Of a stretch of DNA of 56,672 bases, positions 30,015 to 40,085 are shown one piece after another. This DNA comes from Ophiostoma sp. CBS 140.51 (taxonomy: Eukaryota > Ascomycota > Sordariomycetes > Ophiostomatales > Ophiostomataceae): the NCBI GenBank assembly GCA_029298735.1, contig JANSLP010000211.1, positions 1 through 56,672 on the forward strand. The letters are read 5' to 3'. Each line of letters starts with the position of its first letter. The first letter of the stretch is position 1. The notes beneath the pieces were generated by a model. The model was not told the origin of the DNA. It ran no database searches and saw only the letters and a program-made list of their open reading frames with translations. The position numbers and the translations under genes were made by a program.

Positions 30015-30795
30015 ACGAGCCCTCTCTCTCTCCATCGACGTTATTCGCGGCGGCGTCGACAGCATCCTCGATATTTTGGAGAACCTTCCGCCACGCCGTC
30101 ATGTGTTGGTTGTTAATGCGGCCGCCGAGGAGGACGTCGACGCCATCATGCTGGCGTTGCTGCAGGCAGCGGCCCAGCTGAAGAAGCGGTTTCTGTTCCG
30201 CACCGGCGCCGCCTTTGTGTCGGCGCCTCGGTATTGCCCCGATCCCGCCCATCTCCCGGGAGTCTCTCTCTTTTCCCAAAAGCTTAATAGGCCGCCCTGG
30301 CGGACTCGTCATTGCTGGATCATACGTTCCAAAGACGACGGCCCAGCTCGAAATTCCCACAGAAAAGTCGGGCGACAAGCTCACCGCGGTGGTTCTCAAG
30401 GTGGGTGACCTCTTGTCGGGGGGTCGACGCGTCTCGCAAAGCTATCTTGGACGCCCTCGTGGTTGCCTCCCGCGAAATCGCCCGCGGCCAGGACGTCTTG
30501 GTCATGACCTCGTACGACCTCGTGCCACCGTCGCGCGCGCCCTCGTGGCTTTTTATCGTCACTCGTCACGCAGCCTGCCTACGTCGTCGCCAAGGGCGGC
30601 ATCACGTCGTCCGACATGGCCACGAAGGCCCTGGGGTTCCGCCGCGCGCACGTCGTCGTGCAGGCTGCGCCCGGCGTGCCGCTGTGGCGCTGCGATGAGC
30701 CGACGGCGAAATGGCCGGGGCTGCCGTACGTTGTGTTTTCGGGGAATGTGGGCAGTAACGAGGCACTGTACGAGGTGGTCAACGGGTGGAGGTGA
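30015..30795 (+). pseudogene. Decayed fragment of four-carbon acid sugar kinase (DUF1537) gene
   Basis: Scattered over three frames is the C-terminal nucleotide-binding part of a DUF1537/OtnK-type four-carbon acid sugar kinase. In order: HVLVVNAAAEEDVDAIMLAL and KKRFLFRTGAAFVSA in one frame; RLGIAPIPPIS and GGLVIAGSYVPKTTAQLE in a second; AILDALVVASREIARGQDVL in a third; then PAYVVAKGGITSSDMATKAL and GLPYVVFSGNVGSNEALYEV back in the first frame to a stop at 30793-30795. Frame changes fall near 30225, 30420 and 30560. The N-terminal half and any fused dehydrogenase or aldolase domains, common in fungal relatives, are missing. It is GC-rich, so the damage is by small indels, not by C-to-T mutation. 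It cannot make the enzyme. Confidence 0.85.
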
Positions 30796-32734
30796 AAGCA
30801 GATCACAAGAATTGATCTCGATTCGATGTTCATGATTTTGATTTGTCGTGCGTGAAATTGCTGTGACGTGATAGAGTACTAGCCTCTGGCCCAAAGACTC
30901 GAGCACCAGATCCAACAGCCCCATCTGTTGCTCGTCCACTGGCCATAGGATTGTCGGTTATGTGTATGTTGGGTGGCATAATATTGATGGCGGTGGTTGA
31001 ATGGGCGTGAAAACCGCCGTAGCCGGATAGGTAGAGGCAGCTTTGTTTCCAAAGGCAATGTGCAGCTGATATATTATCAACAGAACACCAATTCTGTAGA
31101 TGGGGAACAGAAGAGGCAAAAAATTGAAGATGAATAAACAGTAGAGGCAAAGAAAAAGAACAGAATTCAAACTTTTCAAGCCCGACATTTCTCACCAACA
31201 AGGCAGTATTCATACCCGTTGAACTAGTACAAGGATGTACTCAATTTTATTTCACGGGTTGCTACTCCGTACAAGCGTTTCCTTTTTACTGTCCCTTCGA
31301 CGTACGAGCTATCCTCTCTCTTTACGAGTAACTCTTCTTTTTTAATACAACAACATGTACTCCGTATTCCGCACCCGGTACAGCCACTCCCTTTCGAACC
31401 ACCAAATGCCACTGCCCATAAAACGTGAAATTTTCTCTCTCGCACTCGTTTCTCTTCTGTAAAGGTGCCCCTGTTGCTTGGTCGTACTATCGCTGCTGTT
31501 TTCCGTTTCCTCCCTCCTTGATGACACACCCGGCACGTATATGCGCCATGACAGGGGTGTAAACCAAATAAACCTGGTCTTCATCGCTCAATGAGGGCGG
31601 GTGCTCGGACCATATATTGCTTTTCCTGCCTTTTCAGCACATAAGCGAGGCACACTGTGATGGGAGGCACACTATCACAGGAAGTACATGGTTACGGAGT
31701 ACAGGGTACATTGGACAAAATATTCGTCAAAAGACAACGCGCAAAAATGATGCACTCTATTGTTTGTTATAGCAACTTACGGCAGTTTATGGTGTTTGTA
31801 TGTCATGAAGTCTCTGATATGACTAGTCACTAGTCACTAGTCTAATAGAGTAGAGCGCAGTTAGTCTACTTGTGTTTATTGCAGCCCAGATAGCAAACCG
31901 CAATCGGGCAAACAATGTGACGAGTATTATTTTCATTTGCATGGTGATTCGAAGTGCACAAATGAGGCAGACCAGGGGTGCATGGCGGTCATTCTGATCA
32001 AATTGAAATTTTCCTGGTGCATCACGAGAGCCTCTTTGGTTCTTCCACACTACCTACCCTACAACCTTACTTTGCCGTCCACTGTAGCTACTGTCTTGCA
32101 ACACACTTGCTGCCACAGCTAAGAGATATGAGAACAATAAACAAAGTATGACTGGATCCCACAATGAAATGGATTGCAGAATGTACAGCTGGTGTCCCAT
32201 GATATGATCGAAAATGAGCTGTTTACCTTGGCTCGGTCTTGTTACGTAGCTATAGATTATACGCAGTGCCGTGTCCTCTCTTATGTCTTGTTAGTGTCCT
32301 TTGCTGAACCTTTTCTTCTGTCTTAAAGACCAACTTTACTTTTGATTGTAATGAGAATGAGATCGTCACTTCCGAAGGTTTCAGCAGCGGAGACAAAGCC
32401 ACATAGAGGCACCTGTGTTATAATATATGGCTTCTTGTAACCATTTCCCGACACTCGCTGTAGTGAAATAGAATAAGGGGCCTTTTCCCGGACTCTGATG
32501 AAGATATATTTGGAGATTTTTCTTGCATTCTTTCTTGGAGCATTTGGGAAAGAAGAGTCAAATATGTGTCCGTTTCAGGGTTTTTATGAGGCGCTTAGAG
32601 TGAGGCATGTGTACCTCAGGCCTAGCTCTGGGTACCCGTGATCTGAAGATAAAACAGACATAACAATTCCCCAGAACAAAATCCGAGCCATCTCTAGGAC
32701 AACAATATACAAACCACGCTGCTCGACGCTTATC
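30796..32734. other. Spacer, no gene recognised
   Basis: About 1.9 kb without a supported gene. It contains three TACGGAGTA/TACTCCGTA motifs (31263-31271, 31358-31366, 31693-31701) and a triple 7-bp repeat at 31822-31842. Open frames on both strands are short and featureless. Confidence 0.5.
31822..31842. repeat. Three tandem copies of ACTAGTC
   Basis: Three exact copies of the 7-mer ACTAGTC occur head to tail, preceded by a matching G. It is a small repeat in a spacer with no sign of function. Confidence 0.7.
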
Positions 32735-33820
32735 AGATGTCTGGCGCGTCCTCGCCGCGGACAAACGCGAACACACCGCGCTTTATCGAGTGCATCCCCA
32801 ACCACGGCGAAACCGCTGTCTCTAGGCACCCAAGTCTTGGGGCAATCTGGACACAAGTATCGGCTCACATCTATTCTCAGTCACCGCGAGCGTCCCTTTA
32901 CTTGTGTTTACCTGGCTGTGTGAGTTTTCTCTCTCTCTTTTTCCATAAAACCCATCGTCGCACAAAATGCTGATGTTTCTTTTGCAGAGACGGCAACGGA
33001 CACAAGCGTGTTGCCAAGACGATCTTTCCGACCGAGTTCGAGTACCAGCTAGGGCTACAAGCACCCCTAAAGAATTGTCCGTACATTCGCGCAGTTCAAG
33101 ACAAGGTGCCGGACCACGGCTTATTTGTCTTTGACTACCGCACCGACGGCTTACTACAGGCTAGCACCCGCAAGGACATAGCCCTTCCTCTACGGCGAAG
33201 GATCTTGCGGGATGCACTGCGCGGCTTGACTGAGCTCCATTCGCGAGGCATCATCCCATAGGTGAAGACCAGGACTTGGTTGAACTCTTCGGAAAAGAAG
33301 ACAGCACTGTACTAATGCAAAGTAGACGTCAAGGCAAACAACATTGTTCTTGATAGTGAAGATGCCCCCGACGGCAGCACACCACGCGTCTCCCACGTCC
33401 AGATTGCCGACCTCGAGAACTCCTGTGCGCCTCCACCCGGCATGTCCATCAAAGGCCCCTCGCGCGGAACCACAAATGGCTTGGCCCGGAGGCCCACGTC
33501 TGCGCAAAAGTCCATATGCCATCCGACGTCTTTTCATTTGGTATTGCGGTGCGTTGTCTCCCGACCTTTTGACATTTTTGATACTACTCTACTAACTCAT
33601 AATCTACTAACTAGCAGTGCATATATGTATATCTCGACCTACCACTATTCCGACTTCCTAAAAGCGTACCGTCGGCCAAGGCCACGTCCATTACGTTCTT
33701 GAAAAGCAGTTTTGCTACTTTGCCGACGTCCCCGGCATCGACAGCCTACAGGACCATGTCAGACCTGACAACCCGCACCAAGTTACTTTTGGCACTAAAC
33801 ACCGCTCCTCTAGTCAGTTG
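32735..33820 (+). pseudogene. Protein-kinase-like pseudogene
   Basis: Pieces of a fungal protein-kinase fold appear in order on the plus strand. The N-lobe start (HKYRLTSILSHRE, TCVYLAV) is followed by a normal intron (32920-32987, GTGAGT...TTGCAG), then RVAKTIFPTEFEYQLGLQ with the usual lysine, FVFDYRTDGLLQAS and LRDALRGLTELHSRGI. At the catalytic loop the frame meets a TAG (about 33259) next to a GTGAAG donor. After an acceptor near 33326 it resumes with DVKANNIVLD, QIADLENS and PPGMSIKGPSRG. A one-base loss near 33470 then shifts frame before PEAHVCAKVHMPSDVFSFGI. Another intron and a further shift lead to YVLEKQFCYFADVPG. With a stop in the catalytic loop and two shifts it is a pseudogene. 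The family usually has DFG; here ADLE stands in its place, as in several fungal kinase-like proteins. Confidence 0.75.
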
Positions 33821-33871
33821 TCTGCCTTTTCTCTTGTTCTTTCTCCGCGGACTCTTCCACGCTGCGGACAG

Positions 33872-35428
33872 CTATCGCCACAGCCGGCAGTCGGCAACGA
33901 AACGGGGGTTGCGCTGCCACATGACGGTCAGCTTGCGGGCCACGGCGAGGCGGTCGGTGGCCGCGCGCCGGTCGGCCTCGCGGAAACTTGCTGCTTCATG
34001 CTGGGCCACGGCGTCGGGGTCCGGGTCATCCTCCTGTAGAGCCGTGAGCAGCGTCTGGCTGGCGCATATTGCGGCGTGCTCGGCCAAGCGGCTGAGAACA
34101 ATGTTGGTGGCGTCAATGTCGTCAATCTCGCCAATGCCGTCGGTGTCGTTACCGTACGAGACAAGTGCGGTCAGGTCGCTCAAGTCGTGTGACGAGACGA
34201 GCCGCACAAAACGCTGAAAGAGGCGCGCGGTGTCGACCTGGGACCAAAACAACGGACCACACGGCGGACCACCACCGACGCACGCCTCGATCGATTGCCG
34301 GAACGCCGGCACCGTGTACGTCTCCTGGTCCTCCCAGAGCCACGGCGTGGCAAACAGCTCGGTCACCGGCACTGTCGTGGCCGCGCTCCAGTCAATGATG
34401 CAGGTAATGGTCATGTGGTCGTCGACAAAGATGTTGCCGACGTGCAGGTCCGGGTGCATCAGGGGGTAGCCGTCTTGGCCTTGGCCGCCGCGCGCCAGCT
34501 GCGGCACGACGGTCGCCCGCAGCAACTTGGCCGCCATGCAGTAAGCAAAGCGGTTGCGGCTGTGGTCAATCTTGTTGCCCACAGCAACCAAGTCGTTCCA
34601 GCGGCCCACGGCGTCCCGGTAGTCTTAGCCGGCGGGCCCCGCGGAGAGTCCCGCGGAGTGCCCCGTGGAATGATCCCCGACGTAGTCGTCTGCGTCGGGT
34701 ATGGGGGCCAGCAGGGCGTGGTACGTCATGGGCAGCGCCTGCGCATGGCTGGACAGAGCCGTGGCGGGCGCGTCAAAGTAGTCCTGTGCGCTGCCAAACG
34801 GCCCGCGCAGCACGTCGTCCAGCAGGTGGCGGCGGCTCCAAGTGAAGGCGGGCGCCAGACACGGTCCTATCCGGTAGATGTCGTCGCCAGCGTCGTCAGC
34901 AATGTCATCGACAAGCAACGACCCGATTTGGGCAAAGCGGATCTGCGCCAGCTGCTGCACAAAGACGCCCAGCTGCCGCATGACCTTGGTCCGCTGCGCG
35001 CCGCTCAGCTGCGCATCGGCCTCACCCTGTACCGCTCGGAGGCTATAGTCGAGGAGGTTCTTCCCGCCCGCCATGCTTTGGAGGATGTAGGGCACGACGA
35101 CGGTATTGTCTGCGTCGTCCTTGTGGGCGCTACACGAGTAGATTGTGGGCACCGGAATGGTGCTCCTCGACGCGATGCCATGGTTGCCACTTCACTGGCG
35201 AGCAGCCGCGCCGCCCAGTCCGCCGGCAGCGCTCGGGGCAGCGGCGACCGAAAGATCCATCGCATGCCCATCCGCAAACACCAGCACAATGGCCCAGTGC
35301 ATGCTGCCCGCCATGGACCGCTGGCCCCTGTCGCATTGGCAGGGCTGACCACGGAGTCGTTCGGCTAGGGCCAGCAGCGCGCCGACGTCAAACCACGCCT
35401 GGGAAAACACCCTGCGTTTTCGTTCCAT
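33872..35428 (-). pseudogene. Phosphotransferase (APH/choline-kinase-like) family pseudogene
   Basis: On the minus strand the parts of a fungal phosphotransferase-family (PF01636-like) protein lie in order but not in one frame. ERKRRVFSQAWFDVGALLAL and GSMHWAIVLVFADG are in one frame, LPADWAARLLASEVATMAS in a second, and VPYILQSMAGGKNLLDYS with LAQIRFAQIGSLLVDD in a third. A TAA at 34625-34627 then interrupts this last frame, which continues with DYRDAVGRWNDLVAV, HPDLHVGNIFVDDHMTITCI (the catalytic HxDxxxxN loop) and IDWSAATTVP (the metal-binding Asp). Two frameshifts and one nonsense codon mean that no full-length protein can be made. The family phosphorylates small molecules or is of unknown role in fungi. 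It lies tail to tail with the kinase pseudogene, about 50 bases away. Confidence 0.8.
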
Positions 35429-35973
35429 TCTGTTCTGTTTTGCATGTCGGTGAGTCGTTTTTCTTGAGTTTTTTTTTTTGAGTCGTCACTAACAGCTGAC
35501 CTGTGTTGGCTTGTACCCCCCCCCCCCCTTTTCTCTACGTGATTCTTTTGGGGACACGCAGATGTTGAACACAGCGACATCAAAAGCCAGGCACGCCTTC
35601 TTTCGCCTTTGTTCAAATAAATGCTGCGAGACCCCACGTTTCCCGCCCCCCAAAACTCGCAGGTCGTATGAGACCATGACTGTCTCTCTCGACTTCAAGG
35701 CCCATTGGCTTTCCATGCAAGCGAGATTTAGGCAGCCACTCACCCCGGGAGTGTTGTTGACAGTCTTCTATAGATGATATAAACAACGGCGTGGATCCCT
35801 GCACAGAGATGGCTAAGAAAAAAAGGCTTTACTTGCTTCTTCCGCGTCCTTGCAATGATTTCCTCCGTGTACCGTTCTTCTGGGCTAATTTCTGTGGCTA
35901 GGGACTGGCATCTGTTGACAAGGCGGGCTCTGAATGTCTCCCAAGAGGATCTCGGAACAGCAAACGTCAGTGC
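35429..35973. other. Spacer with C13 run
   Basis: This short spacer separates the phosphotransferase pseudogene from the end of family member C. It includes a run of 13 C at 35516-35528. I searched it for remains of the Ulp1-like domain missing from member C and saw none. Confidence 0.5.
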
Positions 35974-37007
35974 TTAGCTGGAGGAGGCCTCACCGGCGGC
36001 CACGGCGGCACTGGCAGCCTGGGCGTTGTGAACAACATGGGCGGTACTGGTTTCTTCGCAAGTGTTGGTAGTGTTGACGTCGGTGGCACCACCAGTGTCT
36101 GAGATACCCTTGGCCGTCTCGACGGTGGTATCGACAGGAGCGGCGGTATCTTCGGTGTTGTGGGCATTGTGCGTTGGCTTTTCATCGACCTCTTCCACCT
36201 CCTCCTGCTTTCCAAGATGGGTATGCTGTGCTCGTTTGGGGTGGATATGACCACGGGTAGGGTGCGCCCTTCTCTTTGCCGGCCGGCTCTATAGTCACGC
36301 AATAATTAGAAATCTGTCCAATCGACAGAAAACGTAAGAGGATAACATACTGGTCCAGCAATGCTGGCACCTGTAGCAGCTGTCCTCCGTGTAACTCGTG
36401 CCGGCGCTGCCTTTGCCAGCGCTGCCGCTATTTCTGCCTCTGTCATTTCTTCAGCCTCTGACGAAACTCCTGACCCCGGCGTCCCCGGTTCGTCACACAC
36501 TTGCTCCACGACGATGGAGGTATCACACCGTCCGATGACGGTAATTGAGCCATCACTATTGTCTCTGAAAGCCCTCTGCAGGTTGTCCCGGGTCCAATGA
36601 TTTGTGAGGCGTCTAAAGGCACTGCAGTAATAAGGAAACGAGTCGACAGGGCCCGTCCACACGCCCGGAAAGCCCAGAGGAGGGAACTTGTAATCGATGG
36701 GGAAGAGAACAACGGGCACAAATGGTGGCGGCCTGTTGCCTTGGTTGATGTTTCTGTTGCTGGCCCTCGTTCTGCTGTTGGCGTTCCTGTTGGCACTTCT
36801 AGTGGCAGTGGGGGCACTGTAGTAACAGTCGGGCAGGTTCAGGTAGGCGCGGCGGCCGGGCTCGGCCGATGCGATCCCGCAGTCTGGTGGATAGTATGGA
36901 AGGTCTTCGTAATTGATTTCGACGGTGCAGTAGGTTGTGTCGTCCGAAGAGGCGCTGCTTGCCTGTTCCGTCAAAAAACGCGGGCGTGAGCGAAGATGGG
37001 CGGGCAT
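35974..37007 (-). CDS. Family member C: short paralogue, degenerate finger, no Ulp1-like domain
   Basis: This third paralogue of the A/B family encodes about 323 residues in two exons, 37007-36351 and 36288-35974, joined in phase 0 by a 62-base intron (GTATGT...CTATAG). VVLFPIDYKFPPLG, the W117 position and the FRDNSDGSITVIGRC...VVEQ block match members A and B. At the finger, the first Cys is Gly119, the second is Phe124, the first His is kept (H137) and the second is Asn142, so zinc binding in the A/B manner is not possible. The finger intron is absent, so the two exons of A and B are fused here. After the retained intron the protein again starts with a basic stretch (AKRR at about 223, PKRAQ), then an Ala/Thr/acidic tail ends it. 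The frame is intact, so it may be a regulator or a partner-binding remnant; whether it is functional is not known. Confidence 0.7.
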
Positions 37008-37928
37008 GATGGGCGACTAGCGATGTAGTTGTAGGAATGTAGACTGTCCCGTGGAAAGTCGTGATAAATTCGAAAACAAAGACAAGTCGTAGAGCCTAGC
37101 TGTACGGTGTACGAAGTAGAGAAGCCCCGTCTCTGTCTCTTTCCCCGTACAATATCAACAGGGCCTCATTCTTCGACATGGACGTCAAAACTGTGCATGC
37201 TGCTAGCACTACGGTAGAAAAAGACTATCTGTAGCCTAACGGCAACCGACCCAAATAACTAAGGAGGGTGCCATCCCATTTCAACTCTCAGTTGTCAACT
37301 TCAACCACACTCACACACTCAGTCTCTTAGAGCCTTGTCAGCCTAGATCATTTGTAAAAAATACAAATGTGTTTGAAAACTGTACATAGTAGATGAGAAG
37401 CTACTCCGTCTACGGAGCGCAAATATTATTTATATAATTATTGGCGTCGTCCTGGACAGGCTGTTGCTAAGCAAATCAAACGCTACCGTAGTACCGTACT
37501 TAGCTCGGCTGTAACGATGTACTACCTAGTACAGCCTTGTCTTGTGTCGACACTACTACTGCATAGTATTGAAAGCAAATACTTTGCAGAAAGAAAGGGG
37601 ACTAGAGCTGGTAGTTTTGTCTTTTACGTCTTTTCCAATACCTTGGACTTTTTGCTGTGAATACTCCAGACCTCATATGCTCTCATATGATTTCCCAAAA
37701 AGGAGAGATTAACTACATACGCGAGCGCAAAGCTTAACAGTTAGTTATCTCGCTCCATTCGATTCAATGTATAACTGAACAAGTTACTACAGCGGGCGAT
37801 GATGCACATAATTTTTATAATAGACTCCTTGCTGATCGTAACGTGTAAATTTTGTGCAAAGCTATGAGCCTACAGTTTGTTCTTTTTTCTAGTCCCATGA
37901 TGACAATATTCCTTCCTGTACAGTTGCT
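37008..37928. other. AT-rich spacer at right edge of island
   Basis: This stretch holds the member C promoter on the left and the 3' untranslated region of the ARC1-like gene on the right. It is AT-rich, with CTACTCCGTCTACGGAG (37403-37419), an inverted variant of the window's TACGGAGTA motif. No gene was seen. The GC-rich conserved block resumes at 37929. Confidence 0.5.
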
Positions 37929-39161
37929 TTACCGCACCGTCGCGCCCTTGAGCGACTTGACCGTGCACACACCGCCGCTCTCCGTCACCAGCTTGCCCAG
38001 ACCCTCCTTGCCGAGCTCCTTGACGACACCGGCATCGAAACCGACCTCGAGGTCGTCGGTCGTCGTGAAGCCAGGCTGGAACAGCTCCCAAATCTTCTTC
38101 TTGGGGTTCAGCTGGCCCTCGGCATCGCCCTTCCAGCCCTCAAAGAAGACCTTGGCACCAGCAGGGGCATCGGCGGGCGGGTTGACCAGCTCGACGGGGC
38201 CACCGTGGTGGTCCTCCTCGCCTTCCTTGAGACGGGGGGAAGCAGCCAGGACCATGGCGGCAGACTTGATGCCGCGCATCTTGACGGGCTTGAGGTTGCA
38301 GACGACAACGACCTTGCGGCCCTGCATCTCCTCAAGGGGCACGAGGCCGTTGAGACCAGAGCAGACAGTGCGGACAATCTGGCCCTCGTATTCCTCGGTG
38401 TCGGTGGTGCCCTTGGCATCACCCATAGCAATGGTCGAGACGTACAGAGAGTCGGCTTCGGAGTGCTTGACGGCCTTCAAGATGTGGCCGACGCGGAGGT
38501 CGATCAGCGAGGGCGAGGGCGGCGCGGGCGGTGGCGGCGCAGCCTTCGGCGGGCGAGCCTGCTTCTCCTTCTTCTCCTTCTTCTTAGTAGGGAAGCCCTC
38601 GGCGGCGGCGGCGGCACCACCAGTAGCAGCGGCAGCTGCCTCACCCTCAGCAGCAGCAGGCTTCTTCTCCTTCTTTGTCCGGTCGGCCAGCTTCTTTTCC
38701 TCGCCGGCTGCCGGTGCAGCAGCATCAGCACCGCCGGCAGCAGCAGCTGCGGCAGCCTTCTCCTTCTTCAGGCGCTCCTTCTCAGCCTTGGCGTCGACGG
38801 GCGGCACCACATACAGCACCTCCTCAGCGTCAATGGCGACCTTGTCAGCATCGGCGACCGTCAGACCAAACAGGGCAGGGCTGTTCTGGACAAAGTCGAC
38901 GAGGCGCACAATGTTGGGCAGGCCCTCCTTGCCGGTGCGCTGTTCGGGCGACCAACCCTTGACGACGGGCGCGAGGGCTTCGTACAGAACAACATCGGCC
39001 TTGGACGGCTTGGCGCCCAAAACGGTGGTGCGGGTGGCCAGGAGCGAGTTGAGCTCGGCCTGGACCGAAGGAGTCGATGCAGCCTGGGAAGCGGCCTCGA
39101 CCCACTTCTGGATCTCGGTCTCCTCGGCCGGAGTGTATGTCTGGGAGGCAATGGCGGCCAT
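37929..39161 (-). CDS. ARC1: ARC1/AIMP1-like tRNA-binding cofactor of aminoacyl-tRNA synthetases
   Basis: This intronless gene encodes about 410 residues with the Arc1 layout. The N-terminal GST-C-like domain (residues about 1-110: TEIQKWVEAASQAA, SKADVVLYEALAPVV, LPNIVRLVDFVQNSP) is the part that docks Met- and Glu-tRNA synthetases in yeast. A Lys/Ala/Glu-rich linker (about 125-210, KKEKKEKQARPPK) is the non-specific tRNA-binding part. The C-terminal EMAP-II/OB-fold domain starts at SLIDLRVGHILKAVKH (about residue 217) and continues through ADSLYVSTIAMGD, RTVCSGLNGLVPLEEMQGRK, VVVVCNLKPVKMRGIKSAAM and the EMAP-II-like tail to the C-terminus. The protein stimulates tRNA charging in the cytosol. 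The ATG before AAIASQTY is the only one in frame near the start of homology. It is divergent from the SNF2 gene. Confidence 0.92.
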   Translation of the reverse strand: MAAIASQTYTPAEETEIQKWVEAASQAASTPSVQAELNSLLATRTTVLGAKPSKADVVLYEALAPVVKGWSPEQRTGKEGLPNIVRLVDFVQNSPALFGLTVADADKVAIDAEEVLYVVPPVDAKAEKERLKKEKAAAAAAAGGADAAAPAAGEEKKLADRTKKEKKPAAAEGEAAAAATGGAAAAAEGFPTKKKEKKEKQARPPKAAPPPPAPPSPSLIDLRVGHILKAVKHSEADSLYVSTIAMGDAKGTTDTEEYEGQIVRTVCSGLNGLVPLEEMQGRKVVVVCNLKPVKMRGIKSAAMVLAASPRLKEGEEDHHGGPVELVNPPADAPAGAKVFFEGWKGDAEGQLNPKKKIWELFQPGFTTTDDLEVGFDAGVVKELGKEGLGKLVTESGGVCTVKSLKGATVR

Positions 39162-40085
39162 GATGGGAGAGGTCGGAGTGTTTGAGCGGAAGATTGCAGT
39201 CGAAGAAAAGAAGGAAGTTTGTCGGTTTCTTTGTTGATGATTCAGAGGACTGAGAAAATGAGGCCGCAGAAACGAGACGATCGTCGGAGCGGGCGCAGGA
39301 AACCGGGCGAGGCTTCGAAGCGCAAAAGGGCGGAAGATGCGTAGGGCGGACAGTTTGGCGGTTCGCAAAAAAGTGTGGTTGGCAATCGGGAATGTGTCAC
39401 ACGACGTGTCGTTGTAGTCAGATCTCCAATTGACGTTGAATTTTGGCGATAGTGGCACAAAACCGCTGGGCAACTTTTTTCTTGCGCTAGAATGCCCCGC
39501 ATTGGAGCTCTTTGACTACACTCTTGTCAGTAAAAAACAGGAGGGGCATTTGGTCGGCTTACATAAGACTTACCCACCTGAGTCTGTCCCTAGCTAGCGC
39601 GTGACACCGCGAGTCTGGCGCGTTTGCCCTGGGATCCACTTTTAGACTGGAAATGTGAGCAGGCAAGTGGGTCCACTCACGCTGTACACGCTTTCCAGTC
39701 CTGCCAGACTCTAATTGAAAACGACCATTCAACGAGGGAAAGAACACGCGACGCGCCTTCCCTCTTTTCTTGCTCCGGGATTTGTCTCGACATCGCCACT
39801 TCCAATTACGCCCTTTTTCAGGAGTCATCCCTGGATTGATGACTTTTTCGATCTGAAGGGAAGAGGGATCTCGTTCACATCGATGCATTGAATTTCCCTT
39901 CGTTTTTGGTTTACCCTTCATTCACGCCTTGTCGTCCCTTTCCATTCACGTCAGCTTCTTTTCACATTTTGCTTTTAAATTGCCTTTTTCAATCGGCGTT
40001 AATTTCCGGCTTCTTTCTCTTCCGTCTTATTTCTCCTCAATTTCCATTCACCACCTTATCTTTCTTATTCCTCTCCTACCTCATC
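39162..40085. promoter_or_regulatory. Divergent promoter of ARC1-like and LSH-like genes
   Basis: These 924 bases contain both promoters and leaders. The right half is very T/C-rich on the plus strand, as is common before fungal start codons. Open frames extend into it from both genes without an ATG and are read as leader. Confidence 0.5.

Noticed and set aside
30015..35428. Pseudogenes as products of repeat-induced point mutation
   Set aside because: They remain GC-rich with indels and few C-to-T type stops, unlike RIP-mutated DNA.
14128..37928. Whole island as a Starship or other named mobile element
   Set aside because: No tyrosine recombinase captain, DUF3723, transposase, reverse transcriptase, terminal repeats or target-site duplication could be recognised by eye.
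37852..39237. 461-residue frame opposite the ARC1-like gene
   Set aside because: Antisense shadow; Ser/Ala-rich without domain features, while the other strand carries clear GST-like and EMAP-II domains.
39162..39473. In-frame 104-codon extension upstream of the ARC1-like start that looks Arg/Ser/Phe-rich like a mitochondrial presequence
   Set aside because: It has no ATG, only a TTG at its far end, and the region is a shared promoter; a non-AUG mitochondrial isoform is possible but unsupported.
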